This document shows, in pieces, positions 27,021-36,898 of a DNA stretch of 64,000 bases (positions within the stretch are counted from its first letter, which is position 1; every line of letters begins with the position of its first letter). The stretch spans positions 1 to 64,000 of the forward strand of contig DATJVY010000062.1 of assembly GCA_035501615.1 (NCBI GenBank), in the 5' to 3' direction. The stretch comes from RPRB01 sp035501615 (GTDB lineage: Bacteria; Myxococcota; Myxococcia; Myxococcales; Myxococcaceae). Under the pieces are notes generated by a model. It was not told where the DNA came from and made no database searches. It worked only from the letters and a program-made list of their open reading frames with translations. Both the position numbers and the translations under genes were made by a program.

Positions 27021-29696
27021 CTACTGCGGGGTCTGCTGGGCGGTCGTCACCTGGACCGGGAGGGAGACGACGTTCGCCGTCTGCGGGGTGAGCGGTGTCA
27101 GCTGCGTCGTGAACGATCTGTTTGCGGCACTCAGGGTGCAGACGAGATTGGTGATCGGGAGGTCGGTCACGGTGACCGCGTCGGGCGAGAAGGTGATCGA
27201 GCCGTCCCGGGCGAATGGCTCGAAGGCCCAGAGGAACCCGTCGAGCGGATGGGCGGGATCGGCGACCAGGGTGGTGGCGAGGACCCCGCCCTCGTCGGTG
27301 AGCCGCACCCCGACCTGGCCGGAGGCGAGGAGGGACGCCGCTGGCCCGAAGCTGTACCGCTTCGCCCAGAGAACGGCCCCGGTGGCATCGAGCCCGACCA
27401 GCGCCGCCGAGGGGACGCTGGCGGGGGAGGGTTCGGTGAGCTGCACGGTGGAACCTCCGGCGACGTACCCGGTGGTGGGCAGCTCGGCGAAGGAATCGAG
27501 CAGGAACACGCTGCCGGCGCCGAACCCGAATCCGGGGAACGAGGCGAAGCCCACGCTCCCGTCGGACAGGAGGCGCGCGACCATCCCGTTGTGCTGCGCG
27601 CCGCCGCTTCCGGCGAGCGTGACCTCCTCCTGCTGTCCGACGATCGCCGCCGAGGGGATGGTGTCCGGCGCGCTGTCGCAGGCCTGGTACCGCTTCGACC
27701 AGACCACGGCGCCCGCAGGGGACAGACGCAACGCGAACATCGCGTCGTTCGGGTCACTGATCGCCCCGGCGAGGAAGACGTCCTGCCCGATGCTCTCCAC
27801 CACCCGGGGGTTGGTGCTGCTGCTCGCGCCCGGATCCACGAGGGTGAGGGTCGGCGAGCCCTCGCTCGGTACGTGGATGAGGAAGGTCTTCCCGCTCCCC
27901 ACGCAGCCGCCGGTGACGAGGTGGCCCCCAGCGCCATCTTCGGACAGGGCGGTGAGCGCCAGGGTGCAGACCTCGAGGGGCACGTCGAACGCCCGGGCGT
28001 CCAGCACGGTCCCGTCCTGCCCGAGCCGTGTCATCACCAGCGTGGTGTTCGAGGTGGAGGCGACCATCAGGGCACCGTCGGTCGTGGGCCGGATCCGGGC
28101 GGGCCGGAGCGTCTGGCCGTCGAGCTGCAGCTCGCGGGCCCAGACCACCTTCCCGGTCTGGTCCAGCTTGACGAGCTGGCGCACCCCCCAGCCGCTGCGG
28201 AGGAAGTTGCCGTCGATGGTGCGGAGGAGATCCGAGTAGGTGGTCGAGTTTCCGGGCGACCCCGCGAGTGCGGCCTCCACCGGCGCGGCGTAGGTCCGCG
28301 ACCAGGGGGTGAACGTCGGTTGGGCAAAGTGGTTCGAGTCTGGCCCGCTGCCGGGAGGCAGCGTGGGCGGATCCGGCGGTGGGGCACAGTCGCCGGTGGC
28401 CACGGAGACCTCGAGCGGATTCAGATCCGGTGAATGCCAGTCGGCGAGGGTGACCGAGCCGACGATCGGAAGCGCGGGAGTGGTGACCTTGACCCCGAGG
28501 TTCATCTCCACACCCGCGTAGAGACCCCAGCAGGGCGAGCCCAGCAGATCGGCCTGCACCCTCCCGTAGGTGAGCGCGGTGGCGTAGGGCCCGGTCACTC
28601 CGAAGAGCAGCACGTTCAGTCGTGCTCCGGCGGCGACCTTCGCCTCGGCATGGAGGGTGATCTGCGTGTCGTTGATCCCGAAGTCGGTGCTCTTGAGAGT
28701 GGGCGAGGAGAGCTGGGGAGGGGAGGTCGACTTGGTGGAGACGGTCACCGAGCTCTCGAACGTGGCCGAGCCATGGATCCCCGTCTTGAACGTCCCCGAG
28801 GCTCCTCCCGACAGCACGGCGGTGAGATCGATCGTGGGCACGAAGACCAGCGGCCCGATCGGAACCGGCGGGAGCGTGACCGTGGTGAGGTCGACCGGCT
28901 TCTCGTAGTGGAGGAAGGCGGCGCCATGCACGTTGACGTCGCCGTGAATCCTCGGATCGACGACGAAGGTGGTCCTGGCCTCGGGCAGCAGCGCATCGAT
29001 CGAGCAGCTTGGCGGGATGCCCACCAGGACGCCGGCGAAGCTCTTCAGGCAGCTCTCCACCACATCCGGCAGCGCATCGATGCCACCCCAGTCCACGTCG
29101 ACCGAGATCGAGAAATCGAAGCCGCCGCCCATGCTCCCGTCAGTGACCAGCTGATCGTTGGTGGTGCTGGGGTCACCGTCACCGTCGAAGAGCACGTAGG
29201 AGAAGGGAAGCGTGGTGTCGAAGTCGAGCGCCGCGGAGCGGGCATCGAGCGGTGAACGGCCGGCGCTTCCACCCGCGACGGCCGCCGATCGAGCGAACTT
29301 CACGTGCAGCTTCTTGTAGGCGAGCTGGATGGGCGCCTGCCCCGTCCGGAGCACCAGGCCGCCGCCGCTCCGGTCCACCGCCAGGACCGCCCGGAGCAGT
29401 CCCGCCGGCGTGCTCGGGCTCACCCCGGCGACGAGGATGTTGCCGACGTCCACGTTCGCCAGCGCGCTGGGAGGCGAGGTGAAGGTGAGAGTCCCGTCCC
29501 CGGGGTCCGGCTGGAGCGAGGCGAGATCCGCGGTCGCGAGCTGGAGGGTGGTCGGGAAGGGAAGCGCGGTGACCTCGTCCTGCGGCGTCGGCGTTCCCGG
29601 CGTGCTGGGTCCGCTGGACGAGCAGGCGATGCCGGCGATCCCGACCACGGCGACGAGGAGGACCCGCCAGCGCGCTCGCAGAATGTCTCGGCCCAT
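27021..29696 (-). CDS. Large lipoprotein with C-terminal beta-propeller-like repeats
   Basis: An 891-residue surface or periplasmic lipoprotein. Signal MGRDILRARWRVLLVAVVGIAGIAC with Cys25 is followed by a Ser/Pro-rich linker. Residues from about 30 to 450 form a beta-rich region with no recognised domain. Residues about 470-840 carry repeated blades with the pattern G-x-V-x-W-x-K/R-x-Y/L (TGKVVWARELQ, AGAVVWSKRYQ, TGAVLWAKRYS), typical of beta-propeller repeats in myxobacterial exported proteins. The start has an excellent AAGGAGAGGC site. It lies 29 bases behind the next-upstream lipoprotein gene and likely shares its operon. Function unknown. Confidence 0.78.
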   Translation of the reverse strand: MGRDILRARWRVLLVAVVGIAGIACSSSGPSTPGTPTPQDEVTALPFPTTLQLATADLASLQPDPGDGTLTFTSPPSALANVDVGNILVAGVSPSTPAGLLRAVLAVDRSGGGLVLRTGQAPIQLAYKKLHVKFARSAAVAGGSAGRSPLDARSAALDFDTTLPFSYVLFDGDGDPSTTNDQLVTDGSMGGGFDFSISVDVDWGGIDALPDVVESCLKSFAGVLVGIPPSCSIDALLPEARTTFVVDPRIHGDVNVHGAAFLHYEKPVDLTTVTLPPVPIGPLVFVPTIDLTAVLSGGASGTFKTGIHGSATFESSVTVSTKSTSPPQLSSPTLKSTDFGINDTQITLHAEAKVAAGARLNVLLFGVTGPYATALTYGRVQADLLGSPCWGLYAGVEMNLGVKVTTPALPIVGSVTLADWHSPDLNPLEVSVATGDCAPPPDPPTLPPGSGPDSNHFAQPTFTPWSRTYAAPVEAALAGSPGNSTTYSDLLRTIDGNFLRSGWGVRQLVKLDQTGKVVWARELQLDGQTLRPARIRPTTDGALMVASTSNTTLVMTRLGQDGTVLDARAFDVPLEVCTLALTALSEDGAGGHLVTGGCVGSGKTFLIHVPSEGSPTLTLVDPGASSSTNPRVVESIGQDVFLAGAISDPNDAMFALRLSPAGAVVWSKRYQACDSAPDTIPSAAIVGQQEEVTLAGSGGAQHNGMVARLLSDGSVGFASFPGFGFGAGSVFLLDSFAELPTTGYVAGGSTVQLTEPSPASVPSAALVGLDATGAVLWAKRYSFGPAASLLASGQVGVRLTDEGGVLATTLVADPAHPLDGFLWAFEPFARDGSITFSPDAVTVTDLPITNLVCTLSAANRSFTTQLTPLTPQTANVVSLPVQVTTAQQTPQ

Positions 29697-29725
29697 GCCT
29701 CTCCTTCCCAATCCCCGTTCCTGCC

Positions 29726-32353
29726 TCAGGGACAGCCGGCGTCGCAGCTGGGGATGTTGAGGGAGACGGGGTTCGAGGTGGTGCTGATCGTCCCCTGGTC
29801 GGTGGTTGCGATCCAGCTCGGCGCGTCGGTGCAGTCAATGCTGCAGGGTGGGCTGTTGCAGCAGATGGTGCCGTTGGTGAGGTCCAGGACCGTCCCCGTC
29901 GAGCTCGGCGGAATGGTCACGTCGAGGTTCGAGTACGTGCCATTCAGGTTGCAGGCCCCCACGGGCGAGGAGATGGTCAGAGCGCTCACCGTCACCGGCA
30001 CGCAGGAGCCGTTGACGAGGGTCACCGTCGTCTGGAAGGTCTGGCCGCAGGTGGTGATGGAGCTCGGGGCAGACGCGGTGAGCGCGACGGGGCCCCAGGC
30101 AACGCACACCGCCGAGCTCGCGGTACTGGTCCCCTTCGGGTCGGTGGCGGAGAGGGTGAAGTTGGTGCTGGTGGGCACGGTCACCGTCTTGCTCCCCGTC
30201 GTGACCGGGGTCACCCTTCCCACCCCGGGAGAGATGCTGAGCGCGCTCGCTCCGCTGACCGACCAGGCCAGGGTCACCGTGCCGCCGTCCACGGGCAGCG
30301 TGGCCGGCGTGGCGGTGAAGCTCTTGATGGTGGGCGCCGTGGTGCTCGAGCCCGGAGGCGCCACGCCGAGCGACACCGCGTGCTGGCTCACCTGGTCGAT
30401 GACGTAGACGTGCGCGGACTCGATCGAGGCGACGAGCCGGCTGGTGGTGGGGTCGGCGATGCGCGGATAGGCGTAGAGCCAGAGCGGCCGGAGATCCGGA
30501 CCGAACGCCAGGACGCCCATGCCCAGCTGCGCCCCCGAGACGAAGACGGCGAAGCTCCCGTCCGCCCCGGTGTACGTGCTCCGGGCCAGGATGTCGGTCC
30601 CGTCGGCCGTCTGGTACAGGCCCGCGATGGGGGAGGTCACGTCGGGCGTGGTCTTCCCCACCGACCAGAGCTCGAAGGTGGTGTACGGCGGCGTGTTCCG
30701 CAGCGTCACCACGCGGCCGTCGGAGGTCGCGCCCACCACGGTCGCCTGGATCGTGGAGGGGTTCGCCGGCGGCGCGATGTAGCTCCCGAGGATGGCGCTC
30801 CCCGCGCCCACCAGGACCACCGGGTACTTCAGCAAGGGCGCAGCCGCGCCGCAGTTCGACACCAGCTGGACGACGAAAGTCCCGTCTCCGACCGGAACCA
30901 GCTTGGAGATGCTCTGCACGGTGCACCCGGCCGGGAGCTGGAGGGGACCGAGGCTCACCGTGGACGTTCCGAAGTCGATCAGGTTCCAGCTGCTCCCGCA
31001 CACGCCGACGTTGGGAGACAGGTAGCGACCTCCACCGGCCGCGACCTCGCCCACGGTGGGAGGCCCGGTCGACACGAGGCCCGAGGAGACGGTGATCCTC
31101 TTGAGCGAGGGATCGACGCAGCCGAGGCTCTCGACGATTCCGGTCCCGCAGGCCGTGACCGAGTCCTGGAGGCAGAGCAGCTGGTCCACGCGGGTGAGCG
31201 GCGGGGTCACCGCCGGTGGGCCGTTGCTCGCGGACACCGGGGGCCCGCTGCTCCCCGGCGGCGCGAAGAGGAGGAGATTGGAGAAGTTCCCGGTGAACTG
31301 GGAGAAGAGCGTGTCCCCCTCGAAGTTGAGGCCCCGGGCGAGGTAGCCGCCGTCCAGTCCTCCGGGGAGCTGGGTGGTGTCGAACCCGAAGAAGACGCCA
31401 TCGGCGTCGGTGAGCAGCCCGGGAATCCAGTCCGAGGTGGAGCTGGCGGGAGTCGACGTGGCGAAGGGCAGCACCAGGCCTCCCGGGAAGGCGACGGGCT
31501 CGGCGGCGAAGCTCGTCGGACTGCTGGAGGCCAGGCGTCCGGGGATGAAGCGATCCCAGAGGACCCGGGTCAGGTCGATTCCCAGGTCGAGGTTGCTCGA
31601 GTTGCCGTTGAGGGCGGTGGCGGTGACGGTGAGTCGCGCGGTGCGCTCGGTCTCGGTGAGCACCTCGATCGGCACCGGGACGCCCGGGGTGTAGGGGTAG
31701 TTGTCGGTGCCCAGGCCCGGCGTGTTCTGGAACACCGCCGTGTAGAGGTACGTCCCCCCGTCCTGCGTGCCGGTGATGGAGGAGGCGGCGAGCCCGTCGA
31801 GGGCGACCTGGGGGAGCGAGCGGAGCTGGTCCGTGGTCGATACCACGACGGTGAAGGCCGACCGCGGCTGCACGGTGGGCGGGTACTGCACCGCCAGGGT
31901 GGGGCCCAGCGTGTCGAAGAAGACGCCGAGCGCCTGGACCTGGGTAGCGCCGGCATCGCTGAACGCCTCCACGGCGAGCTGCAGGGAGGGGAACCCTCCG
32001 TCGGGGTTGGGCTGCGCGACGTCCTGGCACTGGGTGAAGTCCACCAGCGAGACGTACGGCGGCGCGGCCCAGCTGTAGACGGTGCGCGCGCCGGCATCGA
32101 GCGGGCCGCAGAGCACGTCGACGTGGCTCACCCCGTTCACCGAGGACGCGGCGGCCGCGACCTGCGCGGTGAGGGTGATGATGTCGCCGTTCCTCGGGCT
32201 GGAGACGGTCAGCGAGGGTGGCGGCGGCGCGCTCGGCACCCCGGGGACCTCGAGGTCGAAGCAGGCGACGAGCACCAGCAGCGCAGCGGACAGCGCCAGC
32301 ACCGCGCGGCGGGCGGGCCGCCCGCTCTCTCCCCTCCCGGGACGCGACGTCAA
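29726..32353 (-). CDS. Large cysteine-rich lipoprotein, TTG start
   Basis: An 875-residue exported protein of unknown role. Signal MTSRPGRGESGRPARRAVLALSAALLVLVAC ends in a lipobox Cys, and a proline-rich linker follows (SAPPPPSL). Beta-sandwich-type domains are likely: SLTVSSPRNGDIITLTAQV near the start, and TIKSFTATPATLPVDGGTVTLAWSVSG near 680-710, an Ig/PKD-like repeat. The last 120 residues contain several paired Cys (ICCN, PPCSIDC, SCDAGC). No ATG or GTG fits the signal; TTG at 32353 has AGGAGG four bases upstream and is the clear start. It forms a two-gene operon with the beta-propeller lipoprotein. Confidence 0.72.
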   Translation of the reverse strand: MTSRPGRGESGRPARRAVLALSAALLVLVACFDLEVPGVPSAPPPPSLTVSSPRNGDIITLTAQVAAAASSVNGVSHVDVLCGPLDAGARTVYSWAAPPYVSLVDFTQCQDVAQPNPDGGFPSLQLAVEAFSDAGATQVQALGVFFDTLGPTLAVQYPPTVQPRSAFTVVVSTTDQLRSLPQVALDGLAASSITGTQDGGTYLYTAVFQNTPGLGTDNYPYTPGVPVPIEVLTETERTARLTVTATALNGNSSNLDLGIDLTRVLWDRFIPGRLASSSPTSFAAEPVAFPGGLVLPFATSTPASSTSDWIPGLLTDADGVFFGFDTTQLPGGLDGGYLARGLNFEGDTLFSQFTGNFSNLLLFAPPGSSGPPVSASNGPPAVTPPLTRVDQLLCLQDSVTACGTGIVESLGCVDPSLKRITVSSGLVSTGPPTVGEVAAGGGRYLSPNVGVCGSSWNLIDFGTSTVSLGPLQLPAGCTVQSISKLVPVGDGTFVVQLVSNCGAAAPLLKYPVVLVGAGSAILGSYIAPPANPSTIQATVVGATSDGRVVTLRNTPPYTTFELWSVGKTTPDVTSPIAGLYQTADGTDILARSTYTGADGSFAVFVSGAQLGMGVLAFGPDLRPLWLYAYPRIADPTTSRLVASIESAHVYVIDQVSQHAVSLGVAPPGSSTTAPTIKSFTATPATLPVDGGTVTLAWSVSGASALSISPGVGRVTPVTTGSKTVTVPTSTNFTLSATDPKGTSTASSAVCVAWGPVALTASAPSSITTCGQTFQTTVTLVNGSCVPVTVSALTISSPVGACNLNGTYSNLDVTIPPSSTGTVLDLTNGTICCNSPPCSIDCTDAPSWIATTDQGTISTTSNPVSLNIPSCDAGCP

Positions 32354-32579
32354 CGCGCCTCCTCACCCCGGCGCCCCTGGTGAGCGGGCCGGAACCTCCC
32401 GAGTATGCCGGGGTGCGGTCAGCCGGGTCCGGAACGGCAATCCCGTTGCGGACGACCCCGGAAGGGCCACGAGCTTCTGCTACGGTGTTGCAGGACGCGC
32501 CTCGCGTCTCCGGGGTCGTGACTCCGCCTACCCGTCGAGGCGTGAAGTCCGGCGGGCTCGATCTCCGAGCTGCGGCCTC

Positions 32580-33665
32580 TCAGTCGCAGGTGCCGGGGAG
32601 CCCGGTGATCCACTCGGTGACCAGCGCCACGCCGTGCATGTCCACGATGCTCCGGCCGATCTGCGGCATGGCGACGGCCGGCGTCGTCGACGACATCCGG
32701 TAGGGGATGATCGACTGATCCGGTTGCGCGGGGAAGACGTCGTAGGGACGTCCGCCCGCGCCAACGCCTGCGGCCACCGGGCGCTTGCAGATGCCGAGCT
32801 GCACCGACTCGGGCACCGAGGCCGCGAGGTACAGACCGCTGATCCGTGCGTTGCCCTGCGGGCTGTGACAGAAGGCGCAATTGGCCTCGAGGTACGCCCG
32901 CGCGCGCTGGTCCACCGTTCCCGCGTCGGGGTCGGCGGCGGCCGGGAGCTGCGGGGCGCTCGACGGGTCCGCCGGCGCTCCGGTGAGGATGCCCAGCTTC
33001 GTCCAGCGGGCGAGCTGGTTCTCGGTGCCGTCCGCGTAGGCGAAGTCGGTGTTGAGCCAGCGGGCCTTCGGTCCGATGGGGGCCACCGGCCCGTTCTCCG
33101 CGTGGCACTGCTGGCACTGCAGCTCGCTGGGGACGAGGTAGTGAGCGCTCTGGTTCACCCCGTCGACGTCGATGTACGAGAAGTCCAGGACCTCGCCGCC
33201 GGGCTCGGGCGTGGCCTCGGTCCCTGCGTCGTTCCAGCGGTAGGCCATGAAGTTCCACGCGCCCTGCGCCTTCCACTCCACCCGCGTCTCCACCCAGTGG
33301 ATGGGAAGGGTGGTGTCCCGGGCGTCGGCCCGGAAGCCGAAGCTCTTGGTGAGGACCGTCCCGTCGGGGAAGCCCAGCGGAGCCGTCGGGTCGTAGACGG
33401 CGGCCGTTCCCGGCGGCACGCGCACCGTGCGCCGCTTGATCGCCCCGTCGGAAAAGAGGGGCGTGGTGAGCGTGTAGGGCACGACGTCGCTCGAGAGCGG
33501 CGCCACGTCCCCCTGGGTGAGCGCCACCTGACACCAGTCGGCGAGGCTCGGGGGATAGGTGGAATCGGTCGGAACGAGCGGGGTGCAGGTTCCGCTGGAC
33601 TTTCCGCATCCGGCCAGCGCCAGGAGGGCGCCGGCCAGGACCAGCGGGACGGACCTCGACGGCAT
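32580..33665 (-). CDS. Diheme c-type cytochrome lipoprotein (TIGR03806-type)
   Basis: A 361-residue exported protein. Lipoprotein signal MPSRSVPLVLAGALLALAGC with Cys20. Two haem motifs, CQQCH (184-188) and CAFCH (263-267). PPSLADW, VPYTLTTPLFSDGAIKRR and PDGTVLTKSFGF in the N-terminal half, FPDG/LTKSF and the haem spacing fit the TIGR03806 family, known for being encoded next to a parallel beta-helix protein (TIGR03805). That partner is exactly the gene upstream here, 22 bases away on the same strand. Function of the pair is unknown; an extracytoplasmic electron-transfer role is an inference from the haems. Confidence 0.8.
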   Translation of the reverse strand: MPSRSVPLVLAGALLALAGCGKSSGTCTPLVPTDSTYPPSLADWCQVALTQGDVAPLSSDVVPYTLTTPLFSDGAIKRRTVRVPPGTAAVYDPTAPLGFPDGTVLTKSFGFRADARDTTLPIHWVETRVEWKAQGAWNFMAYRWNDAGTEATPEPGGEVLDFSYIDVDGVNQSAHYLVPSELQCQQCHAENGPVAPIGPKARWLNTDFAYADGTENQLARWTKLGILTGAPADPSSAPQLPAAADPDAGTVDQRARAYLEANCAFCHSPQGNARISGLYLAASVPESVQLGICKRPVAAGVGAGGRPYDVFPAQPDQSIIPYRMSSTTPAVAMPQIGRSIVDMHGVALVTEWITGLPGTCD

Positions 33666-33687
33666 GGGACGTACCTCTCTCAGGCTC

Positions 33688-35016
33688 TCAGAGCGCCGGG
33701 ACCGGGACCGCCGGGAGCGCCGGGAGGGTGCAGTCGAAGGCGGCCTCGTCGAAGGTCAGGATCGAGTTGAGGTTCGGGTTCTGGGCGTCGAAGTGGTCGA
33801 GGTGCATGTCGGCGAAGTGCCCCGACCCGTTGTTGTGCGAGCAGATCATGTATGGGTTGGGGGGCGTGCCCAGGCCGAGGACGCCGTCGTAGAGGACGTC
33901 CGAGACGTGGTTGTCCAGCCAGCCCGGCTGGCCCTGGGCCGGGGAGAAACCACTGGCCAGCAGCGCCGCCAGCTGGAAGCTGGGGTGCGTCTGGTCGGTG
34001 TTGGCCGACAGCGGATCGGTCCCGTTGTTGGTGAAGGTGTTGTCATGCACGGCGATCTGCGAGGGAATCGGCAGGTACCCCGTCGTCCCGTTGAGGCAGG
34101 TCTGCTGGCCGAAGGCGGTGAAGCAGCTGATCACCGCGAACCCGGCGGCGGTGTTCCCGCTGAAGGTGTTGCCGAAGATCTCCACCTTGCTGTTGGCCAT
34201 GACCGCGCCGCCCGTTCCCGCCGGCACCAGGGCCACGGTCCCGGCCGGATCGCCGAAGTTCGGCGTGTTGTTGTTGGTGAACTGGTTGCTGTAGACGCGG
34301 ACGTTGTGACCGCCGACCTGCGGAAGGTCGGGGAGGTCGAACACCAGGAAGCCCACGGTGTTGTCGTGGGAGTTGTTGTTGGTCACGTCGGCATTGAACG
34401 AGTTCTCGATCTCGATGCCCGACACGTTGTGGGTGACGGTGTTGTTCCGCACCACGATGGTGTCCGACTGGCCGACGTAGATGCCGGTGTCGCTCGCGCC
34501 GTCGGCGGAGCTGTTCTCGACCAACACGTTCTTGCACTGCACGGGATAGATGCCGTACGCGCCGTGCTGCGTCCGGGTCGGCCACGCGACGCCCACGTTG
34601 TTCACGTGGAGCCCGTTGCCGCCAGTGACCTTCAGGCCGTCGCCCGCGGTGTCGCGGATCGAGAAGTCCTGGAAGGTCGTCTTGATCGTGGAGCCGGAGG
34701 GCACGCTCTGCACGACACCGTCCGCGCCGCCAGCCTGCGCGCTGAAGTCGAGGATGGTGGAGGTCATCCCCGCGCCCTTCACCGTGATGTTGTTCTTGGT
34801 GGAGAGGTTGAGCGAGTTCGTGAAGTGGTAGGTCCCGGCCGCCATGCTGAGGACGGTGTTCTCGGCGGCACCGGAGAAGGCCGAGGCGATGGCGGCCTCG
34901 GACATGGTGGGATCGATGCTGACGGTGTTGTTGCTGCTGCCGCTGCTGCTTCCGCAGGCGGTGGCGAGCAGGGCGGCCGCGCCTGCGGCGCCGAGCAAAC
35001 GAATGAAGCGGTTCAA
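33688..35016 (-). CDS. Parallel beta-helix lipoprotein (TIGR03805-type), TTG start
   Basis: A 442-residue exported right-handed beta-helix protein. Signal LNRFIRLLGAAGAAALLATAC ends in a lipobox Cys. Stacked repeats of about 22-24 residues run from about 100 to 300: VRNNTVTHNVSGIEIEN, VTNNNSHDNTVGFLVF, VYSNQFTNNN, IFGNTFSGNTAAGFAV. Asn-rich turns dominate, as in pectate-lyase-like helices. The start is TTG at 35016 with GGAGGA 7 bases upstream; longer frames to 35253 are non-coding-like. It precedes the diheme partner by 22 bases, so the two form a bicistron. Binding or processing of a polymer is plausible but unproven. Confidence 0.78.
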   Translation of the reverse strand: MNRFIRLLGAAGAAALLATACGSSSGSSNNTVSIDPTMSEAAIASAFSGAAENTVLSMAAGTYHFTNSLNLSTKNNITVKGAGMTSTILDFSAQAGGADGVVQSVPSGSTIKTTFQDFSIRDTAGDGLKVTGGNGLHVNNVGVAWPTRTQHGAYGIYPVQCKNVLVENSSADGASDTGIYVGQSDTIVVRNNTVTHNVSGIEIENSFNADVTNNNSHDNTVGFLVFDLPDLPQVGGHNVRVYSNQFTNNNTPNFGDPAGTVALVPAGTGGAVMANSKVEIFGNTFSGNTAAGFAVISCFTAFGQQTCLNGTTGYLPIPSQIAVHDNTFTNNGTDPLSANTDQTHPSFQLAALLASGFSPAQGQPGWLDNHVSDVLYDGVLGLGTPPNPYMICSHNNGSGHFADMHLDHFDAQNPNLNSILTFDEAAFDCTLPALPAVPVPAL

Positions 35017-35365
35017 AGCGTGTTCCTCCGGGTGAAGAGATGACGTGGGGGCGCTTCCATACACGGTCCCGCGCGCGATTGACTCCGAAATCAACGATCG
35101 CGTCGGTCGAGTATGAACCAGGTGCGGCGAGGTGTGACCGTGTGCGCCGTCCCCCAGGCGGCGGACCAACGAACGCTCGACCCGCCCCCCGTATTCAAGC
35201 GCCTCGACGACTGCCTCCGCGGCGGCGATCTCCGGAGCCAGGGATGGGGACACCGCGAGTCCAGGCGTCCCTCCTGAAGAACGCGTCTTTCGGCCGCCTT
35301 CACCGCGAGCGATCTCACTCCCGGTGAGCGGCTATGCTGCCCGGCCCAACTCCGGAGCCCTGGGC
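35017..35365. other. 349-base intergenic region, no gene seen
   Basis: The gap separates the divergent beta-helix and LssY_C genes, so promoters in both directions should lie here. I found no RNA gene, repeat or convincing hexamer pair. The only clear signals are the GGAGGA ribosome site of the beta-helix gene (near 35024-35029) and the weaker one of the LssY_C gene. Confidence 0.4.
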
Positions 35366-36733
35366 ATGCGTACCCTCGTCGTCGTGGTCGTGGCGGTGGC
35401 GCTGCTGGCACTGGCGCTGCTCGCATTGCGCAGGGGCCGGCGGCTGGGCGTGCTGTTCGACCAGCTGGGCGACCTGCACCTCGACGCTCTCTGGAATTAC
35501 CACCACGGGCGCATCGGGGACGTCCCGCTGGCGGAGCGCGCGCTGATCCAGCGCGAGGGCGCGCTCACGGTCACCGTCGCGGTGCTGAGCGCGAAGGAGA
35601 GCCGCGCCCTCTTCGGAACGGACCTGGCCGGGAGCGGGATCCAGCCGGTGTGGCTGGAGGTGAATAACGGCGAGGACGTACCCTACTGGCTCCTCAACGC
35701 CGGGCTCGACGCCGACTACTTCTCGGCGCGCGAGGCGGCGTGGGTACGGCACAGCCTCTTCGCCCGCTCGGCGAACCGGCAGATGGACGAGTTCTTCGAC
35801 CGGGTGCAGTTCCGCAGCCCGATCCTGCCCGGAGCGACCCGCTCGGGGTTCGTCTTCGCCAACCTCGACGAGCACACCAAGCCCGTCTCCGTGGACCTGG
35901 TGGCGCCGCGGCACGGTGCCGCCCGGAGCTTCACCTTCTTCGCCCCGGTTCCGGGCCTCCGCACCGACAGCAGCCGGCTCGATCTCGAGCAGCTGGTCCC
36001 GCCGGGGTCCATCGTCCGGCTCCAGACCGAGGCCGAGCTGCGCACGGCGCTGGAGAAGCTCCCCGGCTGGACGACCAACAAGCGCGAGAGCGCCCGCGGA
36101 GACCCGATGAACCTGGTGCTCATCGGCAAGCGCGACGACCTCTTCCCGGCGTTCCTTCGCCGGGCGTGGCACCCCACGGAGACCATCTACCTCGGCTCGT
36201 CGTGGAAGACGCTGAAGTCCTTCGTGCTCGGCTCGAAGTACCGCTACTCGCCGGTGAGCGCCCTCTACGCGCTCGGACGGGCCCACGACGTGGCCGCGCA
36301 GAAGGCGCGAGACTCGATTCACCAGCGCAACCACCTCCGGCTGTGGCTGACCCCGCTCGAGTACCAGGGAAAGTCGGTCTGGGTGGGGCAGATCAGCCGG
36401 GACATCGGCGTCCGGTGGACGCTGAAGACCTGGAACCTCACGACGCACAAGATTGATCCCGACATCGACGAGGCGCGCCTGGGGCTCATCCAGGACCTGC
36501 TGTACTCGCAGGCGCTCCTCAAGTTCGGCTTCGCGAAGGGAATCGAGCCCGCCGCGCCGGACCGTCCCTACCGGAACCTCACCGGCGATCCCTACTTCAC
36601 CGACGGGCTGCGCGCGGTTCTCCTCTTCGAGCGGCGCCCGCTCTCGCTCGACGAGGTCGAGGTCTTCGAGTGGGAGAGGCCCGCGACCGCGGCGCCCGAG
36701 GCGGCTGCGAGCGTGGCCCGGCTCGCGGGCTGA
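35366..36733 (+). CDS. LssY C-terminal domain protein, membrane-anchored
   Basis: A 455-residue protein with a single N-terminal membrane helix (MRTLVVVVVAVALLALALLAL) and a large domain outside or peripheral to the membrane. The segment HPTETIYLGSSWKTL (around 265-280), then SPVSALYALGRAHDVAAQKARDS and VGQISRDIGVRWTLKTWN, is the LssY_C domain seen attached to SNARE/PAP2-type membrane proteins. The domain has no established activity. ATG 35366 is used; a frame extension upstream looks non-coding. No operon partner is close, since the next gene starts 165 bases downstream. Confidence 0.82.
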   Translation: MRTLVVVVVAVALLALALLALRRGRRLGVLFDQLGDLHLDALWNYHHGRIGDVPLAERALIQREGALTVTVAVLSAKESRALFGTDLAGSGIQPVWLEVNNGEDVPYWLLNAGLDADYFSAREAAWVRHSLFARSANRQMDEFFDRVQFRSPILPGATRSGFVFANLDEHTKPVSVDLVAPRHGAARSFTFFAPVPGLRTDSSRLDLEQLVPPGSIVRLQTEAELRTALEKLPGWTTNKRESARGDPMNLVLIGKRDDLFPAFLRRAWHPTETIYLGSSWKTLKSFVLGSKYRYSPVSALYALGRAHDVAAQKARDSIHQRNHLRLWLTPLEYQGKSVWVGQISRDIGVRWTLKTWNLTTHKIDPDIDEARLGLIQDLLYSQALLKFGFAKGIEPAAPDRPYRNLTGDPYFTDGLRAVLLFERRPLSLDEVEVFEWERPATAAPEAAASVARLAG

Positions 36734-36898
36734 GCCGTTCGCTGCGCGCGACCCCACGTCCGCCGGCGGGCTGCACCGCCGGCGCCCCCCGCTGCATCGG
36801 TGCACCGGACCGAGGAGCGCGCGTCTACGAGGGCGCCCACCGGGAGCGTGCCGGGCCGCTGCTCGGAGCCATCGACGATTCCCGGACCGAGGAGCACC

